NCBI RefSeq assembly: GCF_000002425.4
Contig: NC_037260.1
Location: 12,767,516 to 12,831,515, forward strand
Direction of reading: 5' to 3'
DNA length: 64,000 nt
DNA from: Physcomitrium patens
Taxonomy: Eukaryota > Streptophyta > Bryopsida > Funariales > Funariaceae
In this document: positions 1 to 11,561 of the stretch, one piece after another
Layout: each line of letters opens with the position of its first letter
Numbering within the stretch: position 1 is the first letter of the stretch
Made by a program: the position numbers and the translations under genes
The notes under the pieces: model-generated
What the model saw: the letters and a program-made list of their open reading frames with translations, nothing else
Database searches by the model: none
Told to the model about the DNA's origin: nothing

Positions 1-3000
1 AACTTAAGCCTGTCCATGTAGAAGTCATAGACGGACGACCATTGTCTTCGGGCAATGTTATCCATGAAACTAAACCATTGAAGGTACGTCTTGAAAACCA
101 TGAGAGCAATATTGTGTTTAATATTATCAAGATCCCTTCATGTCCTATCATTTTGGGACTATCTTGGCTTGATAGATATAATCCATTAATAGATTGGAAG
201 TTGTGGAAAGTGACATTTCCAACAAACTCCTTGAAGGTGGAATCTGCCAAGACAATGTCTAGAAACAAATCCTTGTTTATAGGTGCAAGGGCTTTCATGA
301 AGGAAGCCAAGCAAAATACACCTCTTGTCATCTTCACAACTCCGACTCGAGAAGATGCAACTCCGACTTTGGTAATTCCAAAGCAGTATGAAGAATTCAA
401 AGATGTCTTTGAAAAGAAGAATGGTGATATGCTGCCAGAGCATCGACCCTATGACTGTGCCATTGAATTGCAAGAAGGAGCACAACCACCTTTTGGACCA
501 ATCTACAATTTGTGGAAGTACATTGACGAGAATCTAGCCAAGAACTTCATCCGTCATTCGAAGTCGCCAGCTAGGGCACCAATCTTATTTGTGAAGAAGA
601 AGGATGGCTCACTACGGATGTGCGTGGACTATCGAGGTCTCAACAAGGTGACAAAAAAGAATCGCTACCCATTGCCTTTGATCTCTGGTCTTCTAGAACA
701 ACTTGGGCGTGCAAGGATCTTTACAAAGATTGATCTAAGGGGAGCTTACAACCTTGTGCGAATCAAGGAAGGAGATGAATGGAAGACAGCTTTCCGAACA
801 AGGTATGGCCATTTTGAATACAATGTCATGCCATTTGGTCTTACTAATGCTCCAGCGATCTTTCAACACATAATGAATGACATCTTTCGAGAGCATCTAG
901 ACGATTTTTTTGTCATCTATCTAGATGATATTTTGATATTTTCTAAGAACGAGGAAGAACATGAGAAGCACGTTCGTCTGGTACTCAAAAAACTACGGGA
1001 GCGAGGACTCTATGCCAAATTGGAGAAGTGCTTATTTCACCAAACTGAGATGGAGTTTTTGGGATTCATCGCGACTACAGAAGGCTTGAAGATGGATCCA
1101 AAGAAGGTGGAAGCAATCATGTCTTGGGAAGTTCCGAAGACGGTTAGGGACATACAATATTTTCTTGGATTTGCTAACTACTATCGGATCTTCATGAAGA
1201 ATTATTCTCAAGTTGCTGCCCCCCTCACTCGGTTAACGTATAAGGACAAGCTCGAATGGGGACCTATCGCAGAAAAAGCATTTCAAGATTTGAAGATGGT
1301 ATTTATTACAGCTCCAATCTTGGTACATCCAGACTTTACAAAGGCCTTTTATTTGGAGACAGATGCTTCGGATTTTGCTTTGGGAGCTGTACTTTCACAG
1401 ATGGGCGTAGATGAGAAGCTCCATCCAGTTGCGTTCTATTCTCGAAAATTCTCTGCTGCTGAGATCAACTATGAGATCCATGATAAGGAACTCCTTGCTA
1501 TAGTAGATTCTTTCCAAGAGTGGCGCTACTTTCTCAAAGGAACTGCATATCCAGTGACCGTATATACGGATCATAAGAATTTGGAGTATTTTATGTCGGC
1601 TCGGGTTTTGAATCGGCGTCAAGCTCGGTGGAGTATGTCGCTATCCAGGTTTGACTTTGTTATTACTTATCGGCCTGGGAAGCAACAAGGGTTGTCCGAT
1701 GCATTATCAAAGAGATCATATTTCACGCCAAAGGCTAGAGATGCAGCATTTGATCAACAGTGCACAACATTGTTGAAGCCAGAGAAATTTCGGCTCATCG
1801 CAGCTATTGTACCAATTGATGCTGACTTCCTCGACCAGGTACGGGCCGCAACCATTGAAGATTCTCTAGCCCTTGATATCAAGCAACATGCTAGTGATGA
1901 TAAATTCAAGATGGAAGGAGATCTAGTATATTTCGAAGAGCGGTTGTATATCCCAAAAGGGCCAACACGACTCCGAGTTCTTCAATCTCGTCATGACTTT
2001 CCAGCTGCGGGACATTTTGGATTCAATAAGACCTTGGAACTTATTTCCCACGATTTCTGGTGGCCTCAAATGTGGAAGGATGTGAAAGATTTTGTTGTAT
2101 CTTGTGACATTTGTTCAAGATCCAAAAACCCTCGACATCGGCCTTATGAACTTCTACAGCCATTGCCTATTCCGCGCCGACCATGGTCTTCGGTTTCCAT
2201 GGACTTTATTACGGATCTACCACCATCCAATTCATTTGACAGCATTTTTGTTGTCGTAGACCGGCTTACAAAGATGGCGCATTTTGTCCCTTGCAAGAAG
2301 ACATCGTCAAGCGAAGACACAGCAAGAGTCTTTCTTAATAATGTGTATCGATATCATGGTCTACCAGATGATATCGTATTGGATCGAGGAACCCAGTTTG
2401 TGTCAAAGTTTTGGAAATCTCTTTTTGAAATATTGAAGGTGGATATCAAGCTTTCTTCGGCATTTCATCCTCAAACGGACGGCCAAACAGAACGGGTGAA
2501 TCAAGTTTTAGAGCAATATTTACGTTGCACCATCAACTATCAACAAGATGATTGGGTTGCATATCTACCGCTAGCCGAGTTCGCATATAACAACATCCTT
2601 CATGTGTCAACTCAATAAACGCCATTCTTTTTTAATTATGGATACCATCCGAAGCTTGACTTATGGAGTTCGTCAACGATTAACAATCCGACAGCTGAAG
2701 GATTGGTGAAGGAGCTTTTGCAGCTTCAAACTACATTGAAGCTTCAATTACAAACTGCCCAAGAATCTTACAAGGCGTCCGTGCACAAATTTCGGAATCA
2801 GGCACCTAAATTCACGATTGGAGACAAAGTTTGGCTGCTTCGACGAAATATTAAGACCAAGCGGCCATGTGACAAATTGGACTATCGGAGATTGGGACCA
2901 TTTGTTATCCAGAAGCAGATCAATCCTGTAGCGTATCGTCTGGAGTTACCAGCTACTATGAAGGTACATCCTGTCTTTCATGTTTCTTTGTTGGAGCCTT

Positions 3001-3226
3001 ATCGAGAATCGTCTTTTCCTGGAAGAGTACGATGTCCACCACCTAGCATAGAAATAGAGAACCACGAAGAATACGAGGTGGAAAAGGTCCTGGATTCACG
3101 GCAAAGACGAGATAAATTAGAATACTTTGTGCATTGGAGCGGTTACGATATTAATGAACGAACATGGGAGCCGGCCGAAAATCTCGCGAATGCACCACAA
3201 AAAGTACAGGAGTTTCATCGATAATA
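1..3226 (+). CDS. pol: pol region of element A: PR end-RT-RNase H-IN-chromodomain
   Basis: The region opens in the protease C-terminus (ILGLSWL motif near 155). RT follows from about 490 to 1240, with FVKKKDGSLRMCVDYRGL near 590 and the active-site YLDD near 918. RNase H runs about 1300-1710, with TDASDFALG near 1360 and the tDHKNLEYF motif near 1570. Integrase has an N-terminal HHCC-type zinc region about 1990-2130 and catalytic D, D and E near 2200, 2384 and 2489. A GPY/F-like module (RRLGPFVI) lies near 2895. A C-terminal chromodomain (about 3075-3220) carries the aromatic and WEP residues typical of the fold. In the family this polyprotein copies the element RNA to DNA and inserts it, and the chromodomain biases insertion to modified chromatin. 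The copy is broken. Confidence 0.9.
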
Positions 3227-3396
3227 TCTTGAGAAACCCAAGCCGGTTCGACGATAGCTTCTTATTGAAGCTTGCTTATCTAGAAAACAGAAAAGAGGAG
3301 AGAGCACCACCAAAATCCATAGTTGATGTAGTCATTCTCTCCAAGATAGCGTAGAACTTTGTTAGTAGCCCAAGTTTGTTCTTATTATTTTAGCCT

Positions 3397-3744
3397 TTGA
3401 ATATGGATAGCCAAGATACTACACTTGTCATGTCATCTCAAGCAACAAGCTCACGAAGACGACCGCGAGATGAAGAACCGCCTGCACCACGACGACGTCG
3501 AAGGATTCCGAGCAACAGATCGCTGGTGATTGTATTTGAGGTCGAGCCTGCCTACAATGGTCAGCCAGAAGGAGTGTTTGCAGGACAATTTCACAATGAA
3601 GACACGGAGGTTCATGCTTGGTCAGAAGTTGAAGGCGTGGGCCACTACCGTTGGCTTCAAGGACCATTGAATCACTTGCCTCGTGAACAACAATTGGAGT
3701 TCATAGTAGAGGTTATGCGACAGATCTTCATTTTCTTGCATTGA
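3397..3744 (+). CDS. accessory frame between integrase and 3' LTR (element A)
   Basis: This is a short frame of about 115 residues; the conserved start is probably the second Met at 3403 (MDSQDTTLVMSS). It begins with a Ser-rich stretch, then two Arg clusters (SSRRRPRDEEPPAPRRRRR), which could serve nuclear localisation or RNA binding. The C-terminal half is acidic and aromatic and contains GHYRWLQGPLNHLPREQQLE. I do not recognise the family and assign no function. The same protein is on the - strand of element B, and decayed versions lie at the same position in C and H, so it is a standing part of this retrotransposon family. It has no evident membrane segment, so it does not look like an envelope protein. 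Confidence 0.65.
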   Translation: MNMDSQDTTLVMSSQATSSRRRPRDEEPPAPRRRRRIPSNRSLVIVFEVEPAYNGQPEGVFAGQFHNEDTEVHAWSEVEGVGHYRWLQGPLNHLPREQQLEFIVEVMRQIFIFLH

Positions 3745-3800
3745 TATTGACTGACGATAACATTGCTTCTCGGAGACCTCGAAGCTAAAGGAAGAGGTGA

Positions 3801-4242
3801 TGTTAGGGACATAGTCCTTAGACCTTTTTAGAGACAAGTTTCTAGAACCTTCTAGAAAGAAGTCTCTAGAAACCTCCAGAAGATTCTTTGAATATTTTCT
3901 TAGAATATTCTTTAAAGATTTCCTAAGATTCTTTAAAGATTCCCTAAAGATTCTCTTAGAAGGCTCTAGAAGATTCTTAGAATATTCTAGTAGATTCTAG
4001 GAAATTACTTGAGAAGCTTCATAGTTCTTGGGAAGCTTCTTGATGCGCATCCTTAGAACCATAGGCTAGTAGTATATATAGGAGTCGAGGCTGAAGAGTT
4101 CTTCAGTCTCGACAACACATCTCTTGAAGCTCTAGCTCAATTCTCTTGGCGTTGCTCTTGTACTCATCTGATAATCTACTTCTTGTCATTTCTTCTTGAA
4201 CTTCTTGTTTAGATTTCTTGTTTGTATTTTTGGTCCGTGACA
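3801..4242 (+). repeat. 3' LTR of element A
   Basis: The LTR begins TGTTAGGGACAT and ends GTCCGTGACA, and aligns with the two 433-bp LTRs of element B. The U3 part is packed with GAA/TTC inverted units. A TATA box lies at 4073-4080, and an initiator-like TCAGTCT places the likely RNA start at A4105, 32 bp downstream. An imperfect inverted repeat (4084-4113) spans that start. Confidence 0.92.
3840..4040 (+). promoter_or_regulatory. array of heat-shock-element-like motifs in the LTR U3
   Basis: Bases 3840-3857 read TTCTAGAACCTTCTAGAA, four alternating TTC/GAA units at 2-bp spacing, which is the canonical heat-shock-factor site. Further GAAnnTTC or TTCnnGAA pairs follow up to the TATA box, including two GAAGCTTC palindromes near 4013 and 4032. 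The B LTRs carry equivalent arrays. The motif match is direct; heat induction is inference, by analogy with heat-responsive plant retrotransposons such as ONSEN. Confidence 0.6.
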
Positions 4243-5576
4243 CTATGAGTGATTCAAAGATATTTCAAGAGGAGGAGGAAGAGTAGCACATGGCACATAC
4301 TGGAAAATTTGCATGTTTGAAGAGAGTGGATGTTATATTATAATTATTTATAATATATAAAAATTAACTAAAACATATAATATATTTATAAATATTGATG
4401 TATATTAGAATAGTTAGTAGGTTAATATAAAGAGAGTTGATATAAGAAAATTTATTTTGAAATTTACTTATGTTGATTATAGTATTTAAATTATATATGA
4501 TTTAGATATTTAGTATAAAATTTAAGAAGAATATTGGAGCTCAAAGATGAAGAACCAAACCTCTAAGAAACTTATATGGAGGAATGAAAGCAAGATATAG
4601 ATGGATGAAAAAAAATCTTCATCTCTATCGATTGAAGGCTATGTCCAATAGGTATTTAGTAGACTGCCTGCAATCATAACAAGGATTTTGGCGACTTTAA
4701 AAAGAATATTTAAGAATCAAAATGAAAGGTTGCAAGGTTTTTGACTTGGATTATAATTTGTACATAAAGTTTAGAGGATTTGGAGTTAGAGTGATGAAGT
4801 TATAACCATTTGAAGTTAAGGTGTCTTTTTAAGACTTATTATTATTATTATTTTGAAGATACAAGGAGTTTTATGATAGATTTTGGAAATTTGGAGATAT
4901 AATTGCAAGAGTGATTTTTATAATCTACATCTTTTGTGAAAGGATTTTTGCATTTGGAGTTTATATGAAGAAGTTATAAAGCATTGAAGACATCATATGT
5001 AATTCAAAGGCAGTGAATGAATTGTTTTGTTGATAGTAATGGTTGGAGCCATATCTTAAGTTTTCAAATGAATTTTTTGTTTAATTTTTTTTTAAATGTA
5101 TATTATTAGGTTAAAAAGCTATATATCAAAATTTTATGGTATTTGAATACTTAATTTGTGAAATATGAAGAAATTTTCATATAGGTGTAAGTAAAGAAGA
5201 ATTTAAAACTATTGTTAGGATTTTGGCAATATCTCAAGATCTGTAATAAATTTATAAATGAAATTTATTGTGATAGTTGTTAAAAGTATATCAGTATTTC
5301 ATGTAAAATTTGGATTTGTTTAGATAGTCTGATCATGAGATATAAGCTGTTGAAGTTTGGAAAAAATTCGCCTTAAGGATATAAAAGATTTTATAATATT
5401 TTTATTACATTTTTGATAATCTTTGATACATATGATTTATGTATTGATTTAATTGCTCTTATAGGAACAATTTTATATATAAACTTGGTATTTTTTTAAT
5501 TTTTAGGCTTAATTAAGAAATTATTAATAATTAAAAGCTTATTACTTTTTTAAGATAAATTTTCTCTACTCTAACA
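4243..5576 (+). mobile_element. 3' end and LTR of element D
   Basis: After the A LTR, 4243-4330 holds decayed 3' internal sequence ending in a purine tract (GAAGAGAGTGGA, 4319-4330) of the kind that primes plus-strand synthesis. Directly after it, a 1,246-bp LTR runs 4331-5576, from TGTTATATTATA to CTCTAACA. It is AT-rich and has no coding content. A second copy of this LTR lies at 26917-29752, enlarged by a DNA transposon. I infer that A inserted into D just upstream of this LTR; D's remaining interior would lie left of the window. Confidence 0.7.
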
Positions 5577-5837
5577 ATGCCTCATCTACTAATGATAGAA
5601 AAAATATTTCAAGTATAATTCCAAGCTAATATCAAGATTATTAAGATGTCTTTGAAAAAAAATATAGATATTATTTCAAAGAATTGTCTTTATGATTGTT
5701 CCATCAATCTTGAAGAAATAGGTCAACGACCATTTGGACGAATTTATAGCCTATCATAGAATAAATTGATTATACTCAAAGAATACATTGATGAGAATTT
5801 GGCTAAGAACCTTATATGTTATTCTTAATCTCCAATT

Positions 5838-6270
5838 TGTCACGGATATAAAATACAGACTTGAAATCTAACAAGAAGTTCAAGAAGAAGTGGCAGAACT
5901 AGATTAAACAGATGAGTACAAGAACAACACCAGAAAGGTGAGCTAGAACTCCAAGAGATGTGTTGTCGAGACTGAAGAACCCTTCAGCCTCGACTCCTAT
6001 ATATACTACTGAATAGGAAGCTTCTCGAGCTACTTCTGCTAACTAGGACACTTCTCCAACAACTTCTACTAATTAGGAAACTTCTCGAGCAACTTCCTAG
6101 AATCTATCAGAATATTCTAGAACTTTCTAAGAATATTCTAGAACCTTCTAAGCGAATCTTTAGGGAATATTCTAAGAATCTTCTAGAACCTTCTAAAGGA
6201 ATCTTTAGAGAATCTTTAGAGAATATTCTAGAAGAATATTTGAAGAATCTTCCAATGTATGTCCATGACA
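5838..6270 (-). repeat. 3' LTR of element B
   Basis: 433 bp. On the + strand it starts TGTCACGGATATAAAATAC and ends TATGTCCATGACA. It is almost identical to the LTR at 11576-12008. It carries the same GAA/TTC array (about 6100-6260), TATA box and inverted repeat around the predicted RNA start. Confidence 0.95.
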
Positions 6271-6320
6271 TCACCTCCTCTTCTAACTTCGAGGTCTCCG
6301 AGAAGCAATGTTGTTATCAG

Positions 6321-6677
6321 TCAATACCAATGCAAGAAAATGAAAATCTGTCGCATCACATCCGCTATGAATTCCAATTGTTGTTCGCGAGGCAAATGAT
6401 TCATCGGCCCTTGGAGCCAACGGTAGTGACCAACACCTTCAACCTCTGACCAAGCGTGGACTTCTGTGTCTTCATTGTGAAACTGTCCTCCAAACACACC
6501 TTCTGGCTGACCGTCGTAGGCAGGCTCGACCTCAAATACAATTACTAGCGATCTGTTGCTCGGTATCCTCCGACGTCGTCGTGGTACAGGCGGTTCTTCA
6601 TCTGGCGGTCGTCTTCGTGAGCTAGTCGCTTGAGATGACATAACAAGTGTAGTATCTTGACTATCCATTTCCAAAGG
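6321..6677 (-). CDS. accessory frame of element B
   Basis: This frame of about 118 residues lies between pol and the 3' LTR, starting at MDSQDTTLVMSS and continuing to FIFLHWY. It is nearly identical to the accessory frame of A: a Ser-rich start, two Arg clusters around DEEPPVP, then VIVFEVEPAYDG and GHYRWLQGPMNHLPREQQLE. A slightly longer frame starting at 6695 is open, but A shares homology only from the MDSQ start. The function is unknown to me. Its preservation in two separate young copies suggests it was under selection while the family was active. Confidence 0.7.
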   Translation of the reverse strand, partial: PLEMDSQDTTLVMSSQATSSRRRPPDEEPPVPRRRRRIPSNRSLVIVFEVEPAYDGQPEGVFGGQFHNEDTEVHAWSEVEGVGHYRWLQGPMNHLPREQQLEFIADVMRQIFIFLHWY

Positions 6678-6794
6678 CTGAAATGATGAGAGCAAACTAT
6701 AGTTGCTAACAAAGTTCTACACTATCGAACTATGGGTTTTGGAAGTGCCCTCCCCCCTTTTTATACTACTTGATGAGCAAGCTTCAGCAAGAAG

Positions 6795-9700
6795 CTATCG
6801 TTGAATCGGCTTAGGTTTATGAGGATATCGTTGATGAAATTCTTGTACCTTTTTTGGCGCATTGGCAAGATTTTCGGCACGCTCCCACGTTCGTTCATTG
6901 ATGTCATATCCACTCCAATGCACTAAATACTCCAATTTTCTCCTATTACGCCGTGAATCTAGTACCTTTTCCACCTCGTATTCCTCATGGTTTTCAATTT
7001 CGATACTTGGTGGCGGACTTTGTACTCTTTGGGGAAAAGCTGACTCTTGATAAGGTTCCAACAAAGACACGTGAAAGACTGGATGTACCTTCATAGTAGC
7101 TGGTAACTCCAGACGATATGCCACCGGATTGATCTGCTTCCCGATAACAAATGGCTCTAATCTCCGATAGTCCAATTTGTCACATGGCCGCTTGGTCTTG
7201 ATATTCCGTCGAAGAAGCCATACTTTACTTCCAACTTTAAAAGTAGGCGCCTCATTTCGATATTTATCTGCAGATGCCTTGTAACTCTCTTGGACAGATT
7301 GCAATTGAAGCTTCAACGTCGCTTGAAGCTCCGATAGTTGCTTCACAAATCCTTCAGCTGCTGGGTTGTTATTTGCTGAAGAACTCAATAAATCGAGCTT
7401 GGGGTGGTATCCGTAGTTGGAGAAGAATGGTGTTTGTTGAGTTGACGCATGAAGAGTATTGTTGTATGCGAACTCAGCAAGCGGTAGATATGCAGTCCAA
7501 TCATCTTGTTGATAGTTGATGGTGCATCGTAAATATTGCTCCAAAACTTGATTCACCCGCTCCGTTTGACCGTCAGTTTGAGGATGAAAAGTCGAAGAGA
7601 GCTTAATATCCACCTTCAATATCTCAAAGAGGGACCTCCAAAACTTGGATACAAACTGAGTACCTCGATCCGACACGATATCATCTGGTAGGCCATGATA
7701 ACGATATATGTTATCAAGAAAGAGTCTTGCGGTGTCTTCACTTGACGATGTTTTCTTGCAAGGCACGAAATGCGCCATCTTTGTAAATTGATCCACCACA
7801 ACAAAGATGCTGTCAAATGAATTCGATGGCGGTAGGTCCGTAATGAAGTCCATAGAAACTGAAGACCATGGTCGGTGCGGAATAGGCAATGGCTGGAGAA
7901 GTCCATATGGACGATGTCAAGGGATCTTGGATCTTGAACAAACATCACAAGAAAGGACAAATTCCTTCACATCCTTCCACATTTGGGGCCACCAAAAATC
8001 TCGTGAAATGAGCTCCAAAGTCTTGTTGAATCCAAAATGTCCCGCAGCTGGAAAGTCGTGGCGAAATTGAAGTACTCGGAGTCGAGTTGGTCCTTTTGGG
8101 ATATACAACCGCTCCTCAAAATACAGAAGATCTCCCTCCACCTTAAACTTGTCATTATCGACACGTTGTTTGATGTCAAGAGCTATAGAATCCTCAATGG
8201 TCGCAGTACGTACCTCGCTGAGGAAGCCGTCATCGATAGTTGCAACAGTAGCAAAAATCCTGAATTTTTCTGGTTTCAACAATGTTGTACATTGTTGATC
8301 AAACGCTGCTTCTCCAGCCTTTGGCGCAAGATACGATCTCCTCGATAATGCATCAGATAATCCTTGCTGTTTTCCAGGGCGGTAGGTGATAATAAAGTCA
8401 AATCGTGATAGAGACATATTCCATCGAGCTTGACGACGATTCAAAATTCGAGCTGTCATGAAGTACTCCAAATTCTTGTGGTCCATATAAACAGTCACTG
8501 GATGTGCAGCTCCTTCGAGGAAGTGACGCCACTCTTGGAAGGCATCCACTATAGCAAGCAGCTCTTTGTCGTGGATCTCGTAGTTGATCTCAGCAGCAGA
8601 GAAATTTCGTGAATAGAACGCAACTGGGTGAAGCTTCTTGTCTATGCCCATCTGTGAAAGCACAGCTCCCAAAGCAAAATCTGAAGCATCGGTCTCTAAA
8701 TAGAAAGCCTTTGCAAAGTCAGGGTGTACCAAGATTGGAGCCGTAGTGAATGCCGTCTTGAGATCTTGAAATGCTTTTGCTGCTTGTGATCCCCATTCGA
8801 GCTTGTCTTTGCTTGTTAGACGCGTGAGTGGTGCAGCAACTTGAGAATAATTCTTGATGAAGATCCGATAGAAATTAGTAAATCCAAGAAAACACTGAAC
8901 ATCTCTAACCGTCTTCGGAACTTCCCAAGATATAATTGCTTCTACCTTTTTTGGATCCATCTTCAAGCCCTCTGTAGTCGCAATGAAGCCCAAAAATTCC
9001 ATTTCATTCTGGTGAAATTGACACTTCTCCAACTTGGCGTAGAGTCCTCGTTCGCGTAGTTTTTCAAGAACCAAACAAACGTGCTTCTTATGTTCTTCTT
9101 CATTCTTGGAAAATATCAAAATATCATCCAGATAGATGACAACAAAGTCATCGAGGTACTCCCGAAAGATGTCGTTCATCATATGCTGAAAGACCGCTGG
9201 AGCATTGGTAAGACCAAAAGGCATGACATTGTACTCAAAATGGCCATACCTTGTACGAAAGGCTGTCTTCCATTCATCTCCTTCTTTGATTCGCACAAGG
9301 TTGTAGGCTCCTCTTAAATCAATCTTTGTAAAAATTCTTGCACGTCCAAGTTGATCTAAGAGGCCGGAGATCAAAGGTAAGGGATAGCAATTTTTCTTGG
9401 TCACCTTGTTGAGTCCTCGGTAGTCCACGCACATCCCCAGTGAGCCATCCTTTTTCTTCACGAATAGGATTGGTGCTCCAGTTGGCGACTTTGAATGTCG
9501 AATAAAATTCTTGGCTAGATTCTCATCGATGTACTTCCGCAATTCTGCCAACTCCATCTGCGATAGGTTGTATATTGGACCAAAAGGTGGTTGCGCTCCT
9601 TCCTCTAAGTCTATGGCGCAATCATATGGTCGATGTTCCGGCAGTATATCGGCGTTCTTCTTCTGAAACACGTCTTCAAAATCCCTATATTGCTTTGGTA

Positions 9701-10265
9701 TATTCGATGTTGAGATATTCTCGCCGCTAGTTGGAGCTGCATAAATGACAAATGGTGCGCCTTCTTTGGAGGATCTTAGGAACGCTCTCGCTCCAATAAA
9801 CATGGATTTCTTCATGTAGGTTCTACCAACAGGTTTATTATTATTTTTTTCAGGAAATGTTATCCTTCGTAGCCTCCAATCAATGGACGGATTATGATCT
9901 TCTAACCAAGAAAGACCAAGGATAACAGGGCTTGATGGGGTTCTAATAATATTAAAAATAACGTGACTACTATGGTCCTTAAACACCACTTCTATAGGTT
10001 CTGATTCGTGGGTAACGTTGCCTGACAATAAGGGTCGTCCATCTATCACCTCTACGTGAACAGGTTTGGACTTCTGTACTAAACGGATCTTGTGGAGTCT
10101 AGCAAACTCTTCATCTAAAAAACAAGTAGATGCTCCCGAATCCAATAAAGCTAAAGTTTTTTGTTTTTGAGGGCCTAAAAACAAAGGAATTGTAAAACAA
10201 CGGGCAGGTTGGACAGAGAAGGAGGAACCTGATTGTTGTCGTGATATTAGATTGTCCAGCCGCAT
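6795..10265 (-). CDS. pol: pol region of element B: PR-RT-RNase H-IN-chromodomain
   Basis: The aspartic protease shows LLDSGAS near 10140 and ILGLSWL near 9920. RT has FVKKKDGSLGMCVDYRGL near 9440 and the YLDD active site near 9140. RNase H shows TDASDFALG near 8690. Integrase has an HHCC-type zinc region around 8000-8050 and catalytic residues in MDFITD, SDRGTQF and TDGQTERVNQ between about 7850 and 7550. The GPY/F-like module is near 7160 and the chromodomain near 6840-6985. The region begins a few bases after the gag stop in another frame. One break is apparent in the integrase region. Confidence 0.92.
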
Positions 10266-10270
10266 GGTTC

Positions 10271-11272
10271 CTACTGTGGCTGGGCGTCGTTGTTTTCCGG
10301 AATCATCGCACTTCTAGTCTTGACAGGGTGCCAATTTTGCTTCTTTGGGCAATTTCCAACCTTGTGACCTTCTTCTCCATAGTACAAACATAACCCTTCT
10401 TCCATACGCCGTTTCTTCTCTGTTGGAGTAAGAGATCGGACACGCGCCATGTCGATTTGCATGTCTGTTGCCTCCGAATGTGAGTTTAAGCTATTTGTAG
10501 ACATAGTCACGTCGTAACGAGTCATTTGGTATCTTGGACGTTGGTCTTGGCGACGCTGGAATAGGCGGTTGTCACACTTTACAGCTTGGCTAATAGCTTC
10601 GTTGAGCGTTTGAGGATCAGGAAGAGATAACAGCAAGTCCTTCACATCATCCTTCAAGCCCCAATAAAACTGACTCACCAACGCCTCTTCACCCCAATTA
10701 ATGTCACTTGCCAATTGTCTGAAATCCGAGGCATAGACTGATGCAGAGCGTGTTCCTTGTCGTAGCGATCGGATCTTTGTTGTAGCCCATCGAACTTTAT
10801 CATGCTCGCCAAATGCTTCTGTAAACGCCTCCAAGAACGTTTCAAAGTTGCTCAGGATTGGCGATCGCTTCTCGAACAAGGGAGTAAACCAAGACAGAGC
10901 TTGTGCTGTAAGCAAGGTTCCAACAAGCCCAACACGCGCTTCCTCCGTCGGATAATGTTCGGGCTGTAAAATTGTTATCAACCTGATTTGGTTGACAAAA
11001 CCTCGAAACTTGGAACGAGTTCCATCAAACTTATCCGGAAGACTAACTCGAGGCTCCTTTCGTTGTAGGACTACTCGATCTTGTTGAAATGGAGGTAGAA
11101 CTACTTCTTCTGGCGCAGAAGTTTGAGGCTGATATGCTTTAGATGGCGCTATCCCAGATGCTCCATTGTTATGGAGTCCTACCATGACTCCTTCGATCTC
11201 TGTTGTCCTATGTGACAACGAGGCAAGAGCATTTATGATGGCGTCTAGTTTGGATTCCAAACTTTCAGCCAT
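10271..11272 (-). CDS. gag: Gag of element B
   Basis: This 333-residue Gag starts MAESLESKLDAIINAL. A capsid-like core includes LPDKFDGTRSKFRGFVNQI, LTAQALSWFTPLFE and a segment beginning VYASDFRQLASDI. The C-terminal zinc knuckle is CLYYGEEGHKVGNC, a variant in which the second Cys is replaced by Tyr and Gly. Family members assemble this protein into the virus-like particle that packages element RNA. The type resembles sushi/Tcn1-class chromovirus Gag proteins (recollection). It is followed closely by pol in a different frame. The frame itself is open throughout. Confidence 0.88.
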   Translation of the reverse strand: MAESLESKLDAIINALASLSHRTTEIEGVMVGLHNNGASGIAPSKAYQPQTSAPEEVVLPPFQQDRVVLQRKEPRVSLPDKFDGTRSKFRGFVNQIRLITILQPEHYPTEEARVGLVGTLLTAQALSWFTPLFEKRSPILSNFETFLEAFTEAFGEHDKVRWATTKIRSLRQGTRSASVYASDFRQLASDINWGEEALVSQFYWGLKDDVKDLLLSLPDPQTLNEAISQAVKCDNRLFQRRQDQRPRYQMTRYDVTMSTNSLNSHSEATDMQIDMARVRSLTPTEKKRRMEEGLCLYYGEEGHKVGNCPKKQNWHPVKTRSAMIPENNDAQPQ

Positions 11273-11561
11273 TTTAACGTCTTAACATTCGGCTAACCTT
11301 CAGAAAGAAGAAAAAAGAGTTTTGACAAGAGGACAATATTGGTTCAGAGGAGAGTACTCTGCAACCTCTAAAACGCCTTAAGACTCCAAGATGAGGGGTA
11401 ATCCACTCTCTCCAAGAAGAATAAGGCTCCAATATTGAGAAAGAAGAGATATCAGTTTAGAGGAGGGTAATCCGCAACCTCTATAACACTAGCACACCTT
11501 CAAGAAGAAGGGTAATCCACTCTCTAACAAGAAGGAACTAGCTCTGATACCAGTGAAAATG

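Larger units (their letters stand above)
1..4242 (+). mobile_element. Ty3/gypsy chromovirus A (3' part)
   Basis: This is the right-hand part of an LTR retrotransposon; its 5' LTR, gag and most of the protease lie left of the window. Reading rightwards come the end of the protease, reverse transcriptase, RNase H, integrase, a chromodomain, a short accessory frame and a 442-bp 3' LTR. The protein text is very close to element B. The copy is young-looking but broken, with roughly two breaks in pol. It seems to sit inside an older element D, because D-like 3' sequence resumes directly after the LTR. Confidence 0.93.

Noticed and set aside
11541-11552. TGGTATCAGAGC as a tRNA gene or as the obvious primer site of B
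   Set aside because: It is only a 12-base tRNA-iMet-like match, not a tRNA gene. It is also displaced about two dozen bases from the LTR, whereas the self-complementary site abuts it.
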